Positions 41,759 to 51,301 of a stretch of 64,000 nucleotides of DNA are shown here, in pieces. Source of the DNA: Rossellomorea aquimaris. GTDB taxonomy: Bacteria; Bacillota; Bacilli; Bacillales; Bacillaceae_B. The position numbers and the translations under genes are program-made. The DNA lies in contig NZ_QNRJ01000002.1 of assembly GCF_003315075.1 (NCBI RefSeq), forward strand, positions 248,001 through 312,000, read 5' to 3'. The notes under the pieces were generated by a model. That model searched no databases, was not told where the DNA came from, and saw only the letters and a program-made list of their open reading frames with translations. The number at the start of each line of letters is the position of its first letter. The first letter of the stretch is position 1.

Positions 41759-42581
41759 CATTTTTCTCCTTCCAGCCAATGAAGCTCATGATTCTTCCTG
41801 TATTCCCACCATCTCTTCTGTAGGAGAAAAACTCATTGTGACAGGATGAACAATAACTAGAAGTGTGGATTTGTTCAGCATTTAAACCAGTTTGCACTAA
41901 AAGCTGTTCATTCAGCTTCTTTAAATCGAGGTAATATTGTCCCTCTTCCTTTAAATTATAGGGTAAGTCGTTTTCATCTTCTAGTGTTTTTTTCACTTTA
42001 TCGATCACGTAGTCATCAACTACATAGCAATTCTTACATATGGATGGCCCGATCACAACCTCCAGGGAAGACATGGAGGCCCCTTTCTCCATATATGCAT
42101 CGACCATTTTGGGCCCTATTTGTGAAACAGTACCTTTCCATCCGGCATGTGCCAATCCGATTGTACCCGAATCTTTGTCCAGGAAATAGAGGGGAACACA
42201 ATCCGCATAGCACATCGTTAAAAGAATATTTCCATCTCCTGTAATAAAACCATCGGTATCCTTGATGCTCGTGTGATAGTGCTTTGAACCTTTTCCCATG
42301 TCTACTTCTCCAACTTTATGAATATTGTTTCCATGGGTTTGTTCAGCAGCTGCCCACGATTCAACAGGCATCATTAAACTGGAAGCAAGTAATTGACGAT
42401 TACGAACCACTGAACATTCATCGTCTCCCACGTGCAATCCCATATTTAGAGATTGAAATGGTCCTGTACTGACACCACCCCATCTGGTCGTGATCCCTGC
42501 AACTAGACCAGGATTATCTTTCGTCCATGAATTTATTGAATAATAAGATTCTGTTTCTCTATTGAAAGGCTCCTTAGACAC
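41745..42581 (-). CDS. pgeF: Peptidoglycan editing factor PgeF (YlmD, laccase-domain family)
   Basis: E. coli PgeF removes wrong amino acids from UDP-MurNAc peptides; family enzymes also show purine nucleoside activity. The 278-residue protein has [20 protein letters not shown] at the start, [14 protein letters not shown] (metal-binding Cys), [10 protein letters not shown] (metal-binding His) and GPSICKNCY. The start is GTG 42581, seven bases after GGAGA. Its position next to cell-division genes is conserved. Confidence 0.93.
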   Translation of the reverse strand: MSKEPFNRETESYYSINSWTKDNPGLVAGITTRWGGVSTGPFQSLNMGLHVGDDECSVVRNRQLLASSLMMPVESWAAAEQTHGNNIHKVGEVDMGKGSKHYHTSIKDTDGFITGDGNILLTMCYADCVPLYFLDKDSGTIGLAHAGWKGTVSQIGPKMVDAYMEKGASMSSLEVVIGPSICKNCYVVDDYVIDKVKKTLEDENDLPYNLKEEGQYYLDLKKLNEQLLVQTGLNAEQIHTSSYCSSCHNEFFSYRRDGGNTGRIMSFIGWKEKNDEGI

Positions 42582-42631
42582 GTTGAATCTCCTTCGTTTT
42601 TATTAAGTGTACCATAGTCTCCAAAGATTCG

Positions 42632-42919
42632 TCATGTATCGGGGGCTTGTTTCGGTTCCTGCAGTTGACCTTGAATATAAGAACTTTCTTTATATCTGAC
42701 CAGAATAACGTCTTCCCCTATTTTCACAATACTGCTCCAAGGAATCACAATATCTTCATCTTTTCCGAAGAAACCCAGTATCTTCCCTCCACTTCCGATG
42801 ACAATGGCCTCGATTCTTCCAGTATCCAGGTTAATTTCTATATCCCCTATATTCCCTAATTTCCGACCGTCTGATATACTCACGACATCTTTCACCTGAA
42901 ATTCAGATATACGCACCAT
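42632..42919 (-). CDS. ylmC: PRC-barrel protein YlmC/YmxH
   Basis: This is a 95-residue single PRC-barrel domain, with MVRISEFQVKDVVSISDGRK, GNIGDIEINLDTGRIEAIVI and DIVIPWSSIVKIGEDVILV. PRC barrels often bind RNA or proteins; the role of YlmC in spore formers is not established, though it is conserved beside sigG. ATG 42919 follows an AGAGAGGG site. B. subtilis has ylmA in this area; it is absent here. Confidence 0.88.
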   Translation of the reverse strand: MVRISEFQVKDVVSISDGRKLGNIGDIEINLDTGRIEAIVIGSGGKILGFFGKDEDIVIPWSSIVKIGEDVILVRYKESSYIQGQLQEPKQAPDT

Positions 42920-43018
42920 CTGATTTCACCCTCTCTTCTTGTTGTTTCTCCTTGTGTACTATCTATTCAAAAGACTGTTCATTTACCCAATTCAAGTAGT
43001 TATTACTAGTATATGCAA

Positions 43019-43053
43019 CAAAAAAAAAGGCAGACCTACCCGAAGGAGATCCG
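43019..43053 (-). terminator. Intrinsic terminator after sigG
   Basis: The minus strand has GCGGATCT / AGGTCTGC (with G-T pairs) around a CTTCGGGT loop, followed by nine T. It lies 12 bases beyond the sigG stop. Confidence 0.85.
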
Positions 43054-43064
43054 CTTTTCTTTTC

Positions 43065-43841
43065 TTATTGAATATTTTTGTTCATTTGTTTGATTGCTGC
43101 TTTTTCGAGTCTTGATACTTGTGCTTGTGAGATGCCGATCTCGTCAGCCACTTCCATTTGTGTTTTCCCTTGAAAGAAGCGTTTGCTGATAATCAATTTT
43201 TCACGATCATTTAATCGTCTCATTCCTTCTTGAAGAGCTATTTCCTCAATCCAATGGAAATCGCGATTCTTTTCGTCGCTTAGTTGATCCATCACAAATA
43301 TTGGGTCTCCCCCATCATTATAAATGGGTTCAAACAAAGAGACGGGATCTTGTATGGCATCCAATGCAAATACGATTTCCTCGTGGGATACATCAAGAAC
43401 TTTGGCAATTTCTTCTGCAGTCGGTTCCTTGGATGTTTCCCCCATTAATTTCTCTCTAACTTGTAAAGCCTTATACGCAATATCTCGTAGTGAACGGGAC
43501 ACTCTTATTGGATTATTGTCTCTTAAATATCGACGGATCTCCCCGATGATCATCGGAACCGCGTATGTAGAGAATCGAACGTTTTGACCTAAATCAAAAT
43601 TATCGATGGATTTCATTAATCCGATACACCCTACTTGAAATAAATCATCAACATACTCACCACGGTTATTAAAGCGTTGAATTACACTTAAGACGAGGCG
43701 TAAATTCCCATTTACAAGTTTTTCTCTTGCGGTAATGTCGCCGGCTTGCATTTGCTTGAATAGTACTCTCATTTCATCATTTTTGAGAACTGGTAATTTG
43801 GAAGTATCTACACCACAAATCTCGACTTTATTACGTGTCAT
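43065..43841 (-). CDS. sigG: RNA polymerase sporulation-specific sigma factor SigG
   Basis: SigG drives late forespore transcription (SASP, germination genes). The 258-residue protein starts MTRNKVEICGVDTSKLPVL, the SigG hallmark N-terminus that binds CsfB/SpoIIAB, and has region 2 (NLRLVLSVIQRFNNRGEY), region 3 and a region 4 helix-turn-helix (TQMEVADEIGISQAQVSRLE). The frame opens 43 codons earlier, but GGAGGGG precedes ATG 43841. A SigF-type promoter lies just upstream, inside that false extension, as expected for a gene switched on by SigF. Confidence 0.97.
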   Translation of the reverse strand: MTRNKVEICGVDTSKLPVLKNDEMRVLFKQMQAGDITAREKLVNGNLRLVLSVIQRFNNRGEYVDDLFQVGCIGLMKSIDNFDLGQNVRFSTYAVPMIIGEIRRYLRDNNPIRVSRSLRDIAYKALQVREKLMGETSKEPTAEEIAKVLDVSHEEIVFALDAIQDPVSLFEPIYNDGGDPIFVMDQLSDEKNRDFHWIEEIALQEGMRRLNDREKLIISKRFFQGKTQMEVADEIGISQAQVSRLEKAAIKQMNKNIQ

Positions 43842-43877
43842 TCTTTCCCCTCCTTGTAGGAGCTGCTGTACAAAATT

Positions 43878-43906
43878 CAGTATTTCCTTGAAGAGGAAAA
43901 ATATGC
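43878..43906 (-). promoter_or_regulatory. Candidate SigF promoter of sigG
   Basis: The minus strand reads GCATA (43902-43906), 14 bases, GGAAATACTG (43878-43887). The second block fits the SigF -10 pattern GGNNANANTR at every fixed position. The spacer is one base shorter than the usual 15. It lies 37 bases before the sigG ATG. Confidence 0.5.
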
Positions 43907-43996
43907 ATTTCATTCTGGCAAGCAATGGTTCATACTCTCCAAATCCCTTAAGATATCTGGATAAATTCATATAAAAAAATTTATAATGGTTTTAAA

Positions 43997-44033
43997 CAAA
44001 AAAAACTGACCTCCTCTATTGAGAAGGTCAGTT
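43997..44033 (-). terminator. Intrinsic terminator between sigE and sigG
   Basis: The minus strand has AACTGACCT / AGGTCAGTT with a 12-base loop, followed by TTTTTTGTTT. It separates the early-expressed spoIIGA-sigE operon from sigG. Confidence 0.88.
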
Positions 44034-44042
44034 CTTGACAGG

Positions 44043-44762
44043 TTATACCATTTTATTGAATTCCTTCTTCAGACGCTTAATAATCCTCTTTTCTAAACGG
44101 GAGATATAGGACTGGGAGATTCCCAGCATATCCGCTACATCCTTTTGGGTTTTTTCTTCTTCTCCCATTAGACCGAACCGGAGCTCCATGATCTGTTTTT
44201 CACGATCAGAAAGCTGGTGAAGAGCGTTAAAGAGCAGTTTTTTGTCTACGGTCGCCTCAAGATCTTTTGTTATAATATCTTCATCTGTTCCGAGTACGTC
44301 CGATAATAGTAATTCATTCCCGTCCCAATCAATATTGAGTGGCTCATCAAACGAAACTTCAGAACGGATTTTATTATTTCTTCTTAAGTACATAAGGATT
44401 TCATTTTCTATACATCTGGAAGCATACGTAGCTAATTTGATTTTTTTCTCTGGATTGAAAGTGTTTACTGCCTTAATCAGGCCGATCGTACCAATGCTGA
44501 TCAGGTCTTCAATATTAATTCCTGTGTTTTCAAACTTCCTGGCGATATACACGACTAACCTTAAGTTTCGTTCAATCAACAGAGAGCGGGCAGCTTTATC
44601 ACCTTTAGGCAATTTATTGAGTAATACTTCTTCCTCCTCTTTCGTCAATGGAGGGGGAAGTGCTTCACTACCACCTATGTAGTAAATTTCATCTGTCTTC
44701 AGTCCAAGTTTGATTAACAGTTTGTACCAATAGTATAAAAATTTGAATTTGAATTTTTTCAT
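44043..44762 (-). CDS. sigE: RNA polymerase sporulation-specific sigma factor SigE (pro-form)
   Basis: SigE runs early mother-cell transcription. The 239-residue precursor begins with a membrane-associating Lys/aromatic-rich pro-sequence ([17 protein letters not shown]); SpoIIGA cleaves near residue 27-29, around TDEIYYIGG. Region 2 ([20 protein letters not shown]), [18 protein letters not shown] and the region 4 helix-turn-helix ([20 protein letters not shown]) follow. It lies 53 bases after spoIIGA in the same operon. Confidence 0.98.
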   Translation of the reverse strand: MKKFKFKFLYYWYKLLIKLGLKTDEIYYIGGSEALPPPLTKEEEEVLLNKLPKGDKAARSLLIERNLRLVVYIARKFENTGINIEDLISIGTIGLIKAVNTFNPEKKIKLATYASRCIENEILMYLRRNNKIRSEVSFDEPLNIDWDGNELLLSDVLGTDEDIITKDLEATVDKKLLFNALHQLSDREKQIMELRFGLMGEEEKTQKDVADMLGISQSYISRLEKRIIKRLKKEFNKMV

Positions 44763-44815
44763 TGTTGCTCCCCCTTCTATTTCTTTAAATTGTGAGTATA
44801 GTAGTAATAATTGAT

Positions 44816-45742
44816 TTAAGAAACGTTTAGTACCGGCTTACGCGAAGCCATTTTCGGATGAACGATCGCTTGAAAATTCCCATCTGCTGAAAGCGGTTCC
44901 TCCCTGAAGGCAATCAGTCCATTCGGGATCGCCCACTCTGATTCATGATCCTTTAGGATGAGAGAATCAGGCTTTATAGCAGCCAGAAGTTGACTTTTTC
45001 TTCCAACTGATTGGGCGGGGACAATTCTCATCCGGTCAGACCAGCGTGTGTCGATATTTTTCTCTCCAGAGAAGATTTCATCAACATCATGGCATAGTGC
45101 CCTCACTTCTTCTGGAATTCCCCCCTCTATCTCAGCGATGGAGAGTATCATGACCGGACTTTTGGATATGGGGTCCTGAAGTTGGTTTCCACTGTCAACA
45201 AGACCGTTTACGGTACATTGAAAATCTTCAATTTTTATGGTTACTTTCAGAAGCTGATCATACTGAAGCTTCACATGCTCAATGCTATCCACTCTGCCCT
45301 TAGAAAAATACCAGGCAAGAGGCAGGGCCAGCATAACAAATACCCAGCTTATCGGATCTCCAAATCCACGGATGCTTGCAAGCAACATGGAGGATTCTGT
45401 ACCAGGGTCGAAACTTATAAAATAATGAGTCCCAATTAATATCCCACCTGTAAAAAAGGTAACAAAATAGAACATAAGAAGATTTGTTAAGTAATAGCGC
45501 AATCTTCTATACCCAAAAGCTGAGTACACCATGATAATTGAAAATAATAATTTTATAAGAGGGTTTCCTATTAGAGTTGCAAATGGTGAAAAGGCCAGAA
45601 GAATTATGATCGATCCTATCAAACTGCCAAGTCCAATTCTCCAAAGGGCATATTGTCTTTTTAAGATGATTCCAGTTAACCATAATAAGAAAAAGTCTAC
45701 CAACAGATTTAACAACCAGATGACATCCAGATATAAGGTCAA
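44816..45742 (-). CDS. spoIIGA: Pro-SigE processing aspartic protease SpoIIGA
   Basis: It activates pro-SigE at the septal membrane after a signal from SpoIIR. The 308-residue protein has five N-terminal transmembrane helices (about 1-150) and a soluble aspartic-protease-like domain with the catalytic Asp183 in [12 protein letters not shown], the same residue number as reported for B. subtilis. The start codon is TTG at 45742, seven bases after AGGAGG, so translation may be set low. It forms the spoIIG operon with sigE. Confidence 0.96.
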   Translation of the reverse strand: MTLYLDVIWLLNLLVDFFLLWLTGIILKRQYALWRIGLGSLIGSIIILLAFSPFATLIGNPLIKLLFSIIMVYSAFGYRRLRYYLTNLLMFYFVTFFTGGILIGTHYFISFDPGTESSMLLASIRGFGDPISWVFVMLALPLAWYFSKGRVDSIEHVKLQYDQLLKVTIKIEDFQCTVNGLVDSGNQLQDPISKSPVMILSIAEIEGGIPEEVRALCHDVDEIFSGEKNIDTRWSDRMRIVPAQSVGRKSQLLAAIKPDSLILKDHESEWAIPNGLIAFREEPLSADGNFQAIVHPKMASRKPVLNVS

Positions 45743-45813
45743 TCTCTACCCTCCTTTTGAAACTTCACCCAGTGACAGTTATTTAAATTTCAAGATAGGA
45801 ATGACTTATCAGA

Positions 45814-45847
45814 AGTATATCGTACATACCCTTTAAAAGGTTGTCAT
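45814..45847 (-). promoter_or_regulatory. spoIIG promoter with 22-base spacer
   Basis: On the minus strand ATGACA (45842-45847) and TATACT (45814-45819) are separated by exactly 22 bases. The B. subtilis spoIIG promoter is known for this over-long spacing, which Spo0A-P overcomes. No exact Spo0A box is seen; TGACAAC at the -35 is a weak match. The leader to the TTG start is about 65 bases. Confidence 0.75.
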
Positions 45848-45984
45848 TTTTTGTATGCTTTAGAGGAAAACTTTTCAGAGATAAGAGCGAAATATGTCAC
45901 TAAATATATCCCTGAATCGAGGTATAAAAATGCTTTTGGGAGTGGATTTTAATTTGATGGATATGAGGAAATAAATATGCAAGC

Positions 45985-46022
45985 AAACAGCCCCGAAGGC
46001 ATCGATGCCTTCGGGGCTGTTT
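45985..46022 (-). terminator. Perfect 38-base palindromic terminator after ftsZ
   Basis: AACAGCCCCGAAGGCATCG reads identically on both strands around its centre, giving a 19-base-pair perfect inverted repeat with almost no loop. It lies 23 bases past the ftsZ stop. The T tract is short, so it may also work as a transcript-end or protective hairpin. Confidence 0.8.
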
Positions 46023-46044
46023 AACTTTTCTTATGGTCAAGCAA

Positions 46045-47211
46045 TTATCTGCGACGGTTACGGTTGCGTAGGAAGGTTGGGATATCCAGTGTTTCTTCCG
46101 CTCCCTGATTTTGATTGGAAGAGGTTCTCACCGGCTCTTGGTGTTGAGGCTCTTCACGTTTAGGTTGTTCGCGCTTGATAGATTGGCTTGGGTTTGGACT
46201 TTGATTTGGTTTCATTCCACCAAATGTTGGTCGAGTTTGCTTTGGAGGTTGAATGACCTCTTCATTAAACCCGGTTGCAATAACGGTTACGACGATATCA
46301 TCTTTTAATTCTTCATTAATTACGGAACCGAAAATCATGTTTACTTCTTGATCTGAAGCAGATGCAACAATGTCCGCAGCTTCTTGAACTTCATATAGAC
46401 TTAAAGATGTGCCGCCTGTAATGTTCATCAGTACACCTTGAGCTCCATCAATGGATGTCTCAAGTAATGGACTTGAAACGGCTTTTTTTGCAGCTTCCGT
46501 AGCACGATTCTCACCAGATGCTGCACCGATACCCATGAGGGCTGAACCTTTGTTAGACATAATTGTCTTTACATCGGCAAAGTCAAGGTTAATAAGACCA
46601 GGAGTTGCGATTAGATCTGAGATACCTTGAACACCTTGTCTTAATACGTTATCTGCTTCTCTGAATGCTTCAAGCATTGGCGTGCTCTTATCTACGATCT
46701 CAAGCAGACGATCGTTTGGAATAACGATAAGAGTATCTACTCCTTCTTTCATTGCAGCGATACCACCGCTTGCTTGATTTGAACGCTTTCTGCCTTCAAA
46801 GGTGAAAGGTCGTGTCACAACACCGACCGTCAATGCTCCGATTTCTCGGGCAATTTGAGCGATTACCGGGGCTGCACCAGTTCCGGTTCCCCCACCCATT
46901 CCAGCCGTAACGAAGACCATATCCGCTCCTCTCAGAGCCTCTTCGATCTGTTCTTTACTTTCTTCAGCAGCTTTTTTACCCACTTCCGGATTGGCACCTG
47001 CTCCTAATCCTCTGGTTAATTTACCACCGATTTGCATTTTTATTTCAGCTTTTGATAGATTCAAAGCTTGTGCATCTGTATTGACAGCGATAAATTCAAC
47101 ACCCTGTACACCATGCTCAATCATGCGGTTTACAGCGTTGTTACCTCCACCACCGACACCGATAACTTTTATTGTCGCTAAAGAATCTAAATTTGTATCA
47201 AACTCCAACAT
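46045..47211 (-). CDS. ftsZ: Tubulin-like cell division GTPase FtsZ
   Basis: FtsZ polymerises into the cytokinetic ring. The 388-residue protein has [16 protein letters not shown] at the N-terminus, the tubulin signature [12 protein letters not shown] (about 104-115), the T7 loop [11 protein letters not shown] (about 205-215), a Pro/Gln-rich linker and the conserved C-terminal peptide [13 protein letters not shown] that binds FtsA, SepF, EzrA and ZapA. It is 33 bases after ftsA plus a ribosome site, as usual. Confidence 0.98.
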   Translation of the reverse strand: MLEFDTNLDSLATIKVIGVGGGGNNAVNRMIEHGVQGVEFIAVNTDAQALNLSKAEIKMQIGGKLTRGLGAGANPEVGKKAAEESKEQIEEALRGADMVFVTAGMGGGTGTGAAPVIAQIAREIGALTVGVVTRPFTFEGRKRSNQASGGIAAMKEGVDTLIVIPNDRLLEIVDKSTPMLEAFREADNVLRQGVQGISDLIATPGLINLDFADVKTIMSNKGSALMGIGAASGENRATEAAKKAVSSPLLETSIDGAQGVLMNITGGTSLSLYEVQEAADIVASASDQEVNMIFGSVINEELKDDIVVTVIATGFNEEVIQPPKQTRPTFGGMKPNQSPNPSQSIKREQPKREEPQHQEPVRTSSNQNQGAEETLDIPTFLRNRNRRR

Positions 47212-47252
47212 GACAAATCCTCCTAACTCGTCGAATCTATGGATTCCTTTAT

Positions 47253-48551
47253 TTATTCAAAGAAGTATCCAAAGAACTTTTTCACTTTTGACATGGCCTT
47301 TTCATCTTCATGTTCTTCTTCTTTTACCTTCGCAGGTTTTGGCTTTTTATTAGCTGGTTTCGATTGACGCTTCTCAGCAGCCTCTACAGGCACTGGCTCT
47401 GCACTAACAGATCTTCCTTGTAATCTAGCATTCTTTTGAGCGTATTTAATTAAACCTACTGCAGTCGTATACTGAGGTTCCCTAACTCCAATATAATCAG
47501 GGATTGCCACCCGTACACGATTTTGGAAAACGATTTGTGCTAATTCTAACACACCTGGAAGATTTGCTACACCACCAGTTAACACATATCCACCTGGCAG
47601 GTCTCTGATTCCCATTCGTTTCAGCTCATGGCTAATGAGGTCTAAAATCTCTTCCAGCCTTGCTTCTATGATATCAGAAATTTCTAATTGATTAAATTGC
47701 TGGTGTTGATCGCTACCAATAATTGGCACACTGAACACTTCATCTTCTGATGCATGGTCATAATAAGCATGTCCATATTTTGTTTTGATTTTCTCTGCAT
47801 CGTCTGTTGAGGTTCTTAATCCAATCGATAAATCTTTAGTAATATGTTCTCCCCCAACAGGCAGTACAGTTGTGGCTTTAAGGTGACCATGTTCAAAAAC
47901 CGCTATCGTTGTAGAGCCGCCGCCAATATCGATTAACGCAGCACCCAGGCTCTTCTCATCCTTTGACAAAGCAACTGAACCAGCTGCAAGTGGTTGAAGA
48001 ACGATATCGACAATTTCAAGGCCGGCCTTTTCTACACAACGGAGAGTATTATGTAAAATCGTCTTAGATCCCGTAATGATGGTGCCTTCCATTTCCAATC
48101 GAACACCAATCATTCCCCGGGGATCTGTAATCTCATCCAATCCATCAACAATGAATTGTCTTGGGATTACATTGATGATTTCTCTTTCTGGAGGAATAGA
48201 AACAACCTGGGCTGCATCCATCACTCTTAGAACATCTTCATCACCGATTTCCCGATTATCACTTGATACTGCCACTACACCATGACACGATTGAAGCGAC
48301 ACATGGTTCCCGGTAATACCTACGATGACCTGGCTTATAGATAAACCAACCATCCTTTCCGCTTGTTCAACTGCTTTCTTAATTGTATGAACAGTTTCGT
48401 CTATATCTACGATGGAACCTTTTCTGATTCCTTCTGAGTTCACATTTCCTACACCGATAATGTTTAAGGAATCATTTGTCATTTCACCAATGATTACTTT
48501 TACTGTGGATGTACCGATGTCTAGGCTAACGTAAATTTCATTGCTGTTCAC
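47253..48551 (-). CDS. ftsA: Actin-like cell division protein FtsA
   Basis: FtsA anchors FtsZ to the membrane. Its 432 residues show phosphate-1 motif [15 protein letters not shown] (about 9-23), the 1C domain, phosphate-2 [17 protein letters not shown] (about 203-219), the adenosine motif [15 protein letters not shown], a Lys-rich linker ([19 protein letters not shown]) and the C-terminal amphipathic membrane helix [10 protein letters not shown]. The start is GTG 48551 after AAGGAGGTG. A SigH-like promoter is found about 85 bases upstream. Confidence 0.97.
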   Translation of the reverse strand: MNSNEIYVSLDIGTSTVKVIIGEMTNDSLNIIGVGNVNSEGIRKGSIVDIDETVHTIKKAVEQAERMVGLSISQVIVGITGNHVSLQSCHGVVAVSSDNREIGDEDVLRVMDAAQVVSIPPEREIINVIPRQFIVDGLDEITDPRGMIGVRLEMEGTIITGSKTILHNTLRCVEKAGLEIVDIVLQPLAAGSVALSKDEKSLGAALIDIGGGSTTIAVFEHGHLKATTVLPVGGEHITKDLSIGLRTSTDDAEKIKTKYGHAYYDHASEDEVFSVPIIGSDQHQQFNQLEISDIIEARLEEILDLISHELKRMGIRDLPGGYVLTGGVANLPGVLELAQIVFQNRVRVAIPDYIGVREPQYTTAVGLIKYAQKNARLQGRSVSAEPVPVEAAEKRQSKPANKKPKPAKVKEEEHEDEKAMSKVKKFFGYFFE

Positions 48552-48631
48552 TCTATGGCACCTCCTTAAAGAATGTTTATTTGGAACAACAACCCTAGAA
48601 AAACACTATTCTAAGTATATCTTATTATGAT

Positions 48632-48659
48632 ATTCGTCGTAACAAAAACGATTCCCTTT
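48632..48659 (-). promoter_or_regulatory. Candidate SigH promoter upstream of ftsA
   Basis: The minus strand reads AAAGGGAAT (48651-48659), 12 bases, GACGAAT (48632-48638). Compared with the SigH consensus RNAGGAWWW / RNNGAAT it has one mismatch. B. subtilis ftsAZ also uses a SigH promoter to raise FtsZ at sporulation onset. Confidence 0.5.
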
Positions 48660-48666
48660 TAAAATT

Positions 48667-49029
48667 CTAATTTTTTTCTCTTTTTTCTTGATTATTTGAC
48701 CAATTGCTAATAAGTATTCGTCTAATCACTGCAATGTTCTGGAATAACCTTACCCCAAAAGCAAATACAGCCGCCAGATATAAGTCTACACCAAGATGTA
48801 CACCTAGAAAAGCTAAACTTGCTGCTAGTAAAATATTAAAAAAGAATCCAGAAACAAAGACCTTATCATCATAAATATTCTGGAGGTGGGCACGTATGCC
48901 GCCAAATAATGTATCCAACGCTGCCAGGACGGCGATCGATAAATAATTCGAGTACTCATCTGGAATTCTAATATCTGTAAGAAGCCCCAATACGACCCCT
49001 ACCAGCAACCCTAAAAGGGGAAGCCACAT
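48667..49029 (-). CDS. sbp: Small basic protein Sbp (DUF1290)
   Basis: This is a 120-residue membrane protein with three or four hydrophobic helices (GLLVGVVLGLLTDIRIP, LSIAVLAALDTLFGGIRA, FFFNILLAASLAFLGVHLG) and a basic C-terminal tail. It is conserved between ylxX and ftsA in Firmicutes and actinobacteria, but its role is unknown; a link to division is inferred from position only. Confidence 0.9.
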   Translation of the reverse strand: MWLPLLGLLVGVVLGLLTDIRIPDEYSNYLSIAVLAALDTLFGGIRAHLQNIYDDKVFVSGFFFNILLAASLAFLGVHLGVDLYLAAVFAFGVRLFQNIAVIRRILISNWSNNQEKREKN

Positions 49030-49044
49030 ATTACCCGTTCCCTC

Positions 49045-49758
49045 CTATTCCTTCACCGGTTCCATTAAACGGACCCGGATGGTATCTTCATATGGTGGAA
49101 CCACCACTTTTTCTAAAGGCTTTGAAATTGAGACTCGAAGATTATCGATAAAGAAGTCCTCAACAGACTGGGATACCTGCATTCGGTTATACAACCCTTT
49201 AGCAGTCTCTAAGTCTTTGGTTAATACTCTCACTTCAAATGGTATTTTCTTTATTGAAAATCCATCCACCTTGGTTTCTCCATTAATATCCCGAATGACA
49301 GAGGTATTGATTAAACGATGACCATCGATGGAAATATCCATTGCTTCATATTGATTCAGTTCATTTACCAGTCTTTCCAGCAGTTCCGGCGATATATTCT
49401 GAACTTTTTCGCCAAGGAGGATCTCTTCCATGGCAGGTTCAATCGTTAATATGACACCAGGTCCTGTTTTCTCAGTCAAACCTGCTTCTGTTTTCAATTC
49501 CTCTAACGTTTGTTTTAACGCACGTTCCGGGCTCGACTGTTGCTCTGTCTTATATTGTTCCAACTTTGCTTCAACTGCACGCATTTCTGCATAGAGATCG
49601 GAATTGACTTCTTTTTCTTTTAATAATGCATTTCTTAGTTCCCATATATCTCGTGTATCCCGGACAACAGGTTCTTTGACTGTTTGGAACTGTATAGCAA
49701 TCATAAACCCAATAATAATCGTAATAATGGTAAAACTTATTTTTAATTTGTTGTCCAT
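49045..49758 (-). CDS. ylxX: DUF881-family membrane-anchored protein YlxX
   Basis: The 237-residue protein has an N-terminal transmembrane helix (ISFTIITIIIGFMIAIQF, about 7-24), a coiled coil (about 40-75), and an external DUF881 domain with GPGVILTIEP, LVNELNQYEAMDISIDGHRL and a C-terminal IRVRL strand. The function is unknown. Paralogous to its neighbour ylxW; the pair lies between divIB and ftsA in many Gram-positives, so a division role is suspected. Confidence 0.88.
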   Translation of the reverse strand: MDNKLKISFTIITIIIGFMIAIQFQTVKEPVVRDTRDIWELRNALLKEKEVNSDLYAEMRAVEAKLEQYKTEQQSSPERALKQTLEELKTEAGLTEKTGPGVILTIEPAMEEILLGEKVQNISPELLERLVNELNQYEAMDISIDGHRLINTSVIRDINGETKVDGFSIKKIPFEVRVLTKDLETAKGLYNRMQVSQSVEDFFIDNLRVSISKPLEKVVVPPYEDTIRVRLMEPVKE

Positions 49759-49830
49759 TCATTGCACCTTACTTTCACAGCTAACCCTTTCTCGGTAACA
49801 GTCCGATTATTCCTTGGGACCATTCACTGC

Positions 49831-50526
49831 TTATGATTCACTAATGCTAGGTTCTAAAATTACTGCATTCTTTTTTTCCAGTTTAAAAATGATATTATCA
49901 TTTACAAGCTGGTCTTTAACGCCGCCTGTGATATTCATGGCTGATGATAGTACTTCGGGATCTCCAATAGCTGTAATTTCAAATGGAGCGGGATATTCGA
50001 TTCCATCAATTTGAATAACGGGACCGTTACACAGTATGTATGAATCATGCTTTAGCCTTTGTCCATTTATAGCTACGACAGAAGCTCCCGCAATGTATAA
50101 TTCATTGATCACCTTAAAGACATGGTGTTCATGAACAATATAATTATTGGCGTTTTCTTCATTGGAATCGTAGTCAGCGTCTGATAACGTCACGTTTATC
50201 CCAGGGCCTTTCACTTTTGTTTTGCCCAGGTACATACGATATTTCTCCGCATCTTCTGCCAGGTTAAAATATATTTGTTTCTCTTTAGAGAATTCCTTCT
50301 CCATGTTGACGACCTTTTCCTGTTTTTCATAGAGTTCTTCTTGCAGATTATTATTTTTCTGCTGATACTCAAGGATTTGATCCCTCAATGCTTCTTCCTG
50401 TTTCCACTGACCATTCGTTCGATTCCCAAGTTCCGCTTGCTCTGTGTTAGCCAGACTGAATGAAAAAGCAAGGATGAAACCTAACACCAGACAAACAAGA
50501 GAGAGGATTACGTGCTTACCTCTCAC
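49831..50526 (-). CDS. ylxW: DUF881-family membrane-anchored protein YlxW
   Basis: The protein has about 231 residues with an N-terminal transmembrane helix (LSLVCLVLGFILAFSFSLA), a long coiled coil (about 40-90), and a DUF881 domain with KGPGINVTLSDADYDS, VINELYIAGASVVAINGQRL and a FEITAIGDPEVL stretch. The frame opens at 50565; I choose GTG 50526 (VRGKHVILS), which follows GAGG and matches the MRGK start of B. subtilis YlxW. ATG 50532 is an alternative. It overlaps the last 11 bases of divIB, so is coupled to it. Confidence 0.86.
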   Translation of the reverse strand: MRGKHVILSLVCLVLGFILAFSFSLANTEQAELGNRTNGQWKQEEALRDQILEYQQKNNNLQEELYEKQEKVVNMEKEFSKEKQIYFNLAEDAEKYRMYLGKTKVKGPGINVTLSDADYDSNEENANNYIVHEHHVFKVINELYIAGASVVAINGQRLKHDSYILCNGPVIQIDGIEYPAPFEITAIGDPEVLSSAMNITGGVKDQLVNDNIIFKLEKKNAVILEPSISES

Positions 50527-51301
50527 CCTCATCCTCTTCATCGCTTTGTTCACCTTCCGTTTCATATGCCCTGAAATAAGAACCTACCTCTAAATCGATG
50601 ACACCTTTCACTGAAGGGTCCAATTGACTGACAATAGAGGGATAATGCACCATTTTCTCTGAAAAGGTCCGGATGGTGGCACTGACTTCAAATCCATCAT
50701 TCATGAATAGGGTCAAGTGATATTGATCTGTTTTCTTTGGAACCAGGTTAATCTCAGATATGAGGTGCTGAACTTCTTTCGGAAGCTCCCCTAATTCTTC
50801 TACCATTTTCACTAAAGCCTTGTCTTCCTCGAAACCTCTGAGTAAAGGAGCATCAACGGGTATTGACTCTGTACCTTTATTCAGAACGTTCCCATTCTCT
50901 AATATGACAAAGAATTTATTATCTTTCGATAGATATGCCTTTTTATCATATTCTTGGATGTGTATTTCATAGGAATTCGGAAAGGACATTTTTACCGTCG
51001 CATTTTTTACTTCAGGAAGTTTCTTTAGTTGTTTCACGGTTTTATCTTTGTTTACACTCCACAAATTCATGCCGCTGTCAATTCCACTTTTCTGAAGAAC
51101 CGCCTCATTTGAAACAAGTTCATTCCCGTGCACCACCACTTCTTTTACATGACTTAAAGGTGATTGAAAGTAAACAACCGATAGAATCATAAGCAAGAAC
51201 AAAGAAAGTAAAAACAGCAGTCTGCGATTCGCTTTCTTTTTTCGGTGTTGTTTTAATTTAGGAATACGATCTTCAAGGGAAACAACATTTTCTTTTTTCA
51301 T
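50516..51301 (-). CDS. divIB: Cell division protein DivIB (FtsQ family)
   Basis: DivIB forms a complex with FtsL and DivIC that regulates septal peptidoglycan synthesis. The 261-residue protein has a short cytoplasmic basic region (LKQHRKKKANRR), one transmembrane helix (LLFLLSLFLLMILSVVYF, about 27-44), an external POTRA domain (VKEVVVHGNELVSNEAVL) and a beta domain ending about residue 245, with an acidic tail. Its GAGGAGAACGAA ribosome site is good. In B. subtilis murB precedes it directly; here a 1.4 kb gene-free gap does. Confidence 0.94.
   Translation of the reverse strand: MKKENVVSLEDRIPKLKQHRKKKANRRLLFLLSLFLLMILSVVYFQSPLSHVKEVVVHGNELVSNEAVLQKSGIDSGMNLWSVNKDKTVKQLKKLPEVKNATVKMSFPNSYEIHIQEYDKKAYLSKDNKFFVILENGNVLNKGTESIPVDAPLLRGFEEDKALVKMVEELGELPKEVQHLISEINLVPKKTDQYHLTLFMNDGFEVSATIRTFSEKMVHYPSIVSQLDPSVKGVIDLEVGSYFRAYETEGEQSDEEDEGER

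Noticed and set aside
43842-43970. 43-codon N-terminal extension of sigG
   Set aside because: It contains a SigF-type promoter, and the SigG N-terminus with a GGAGGGG site starts at 43841.
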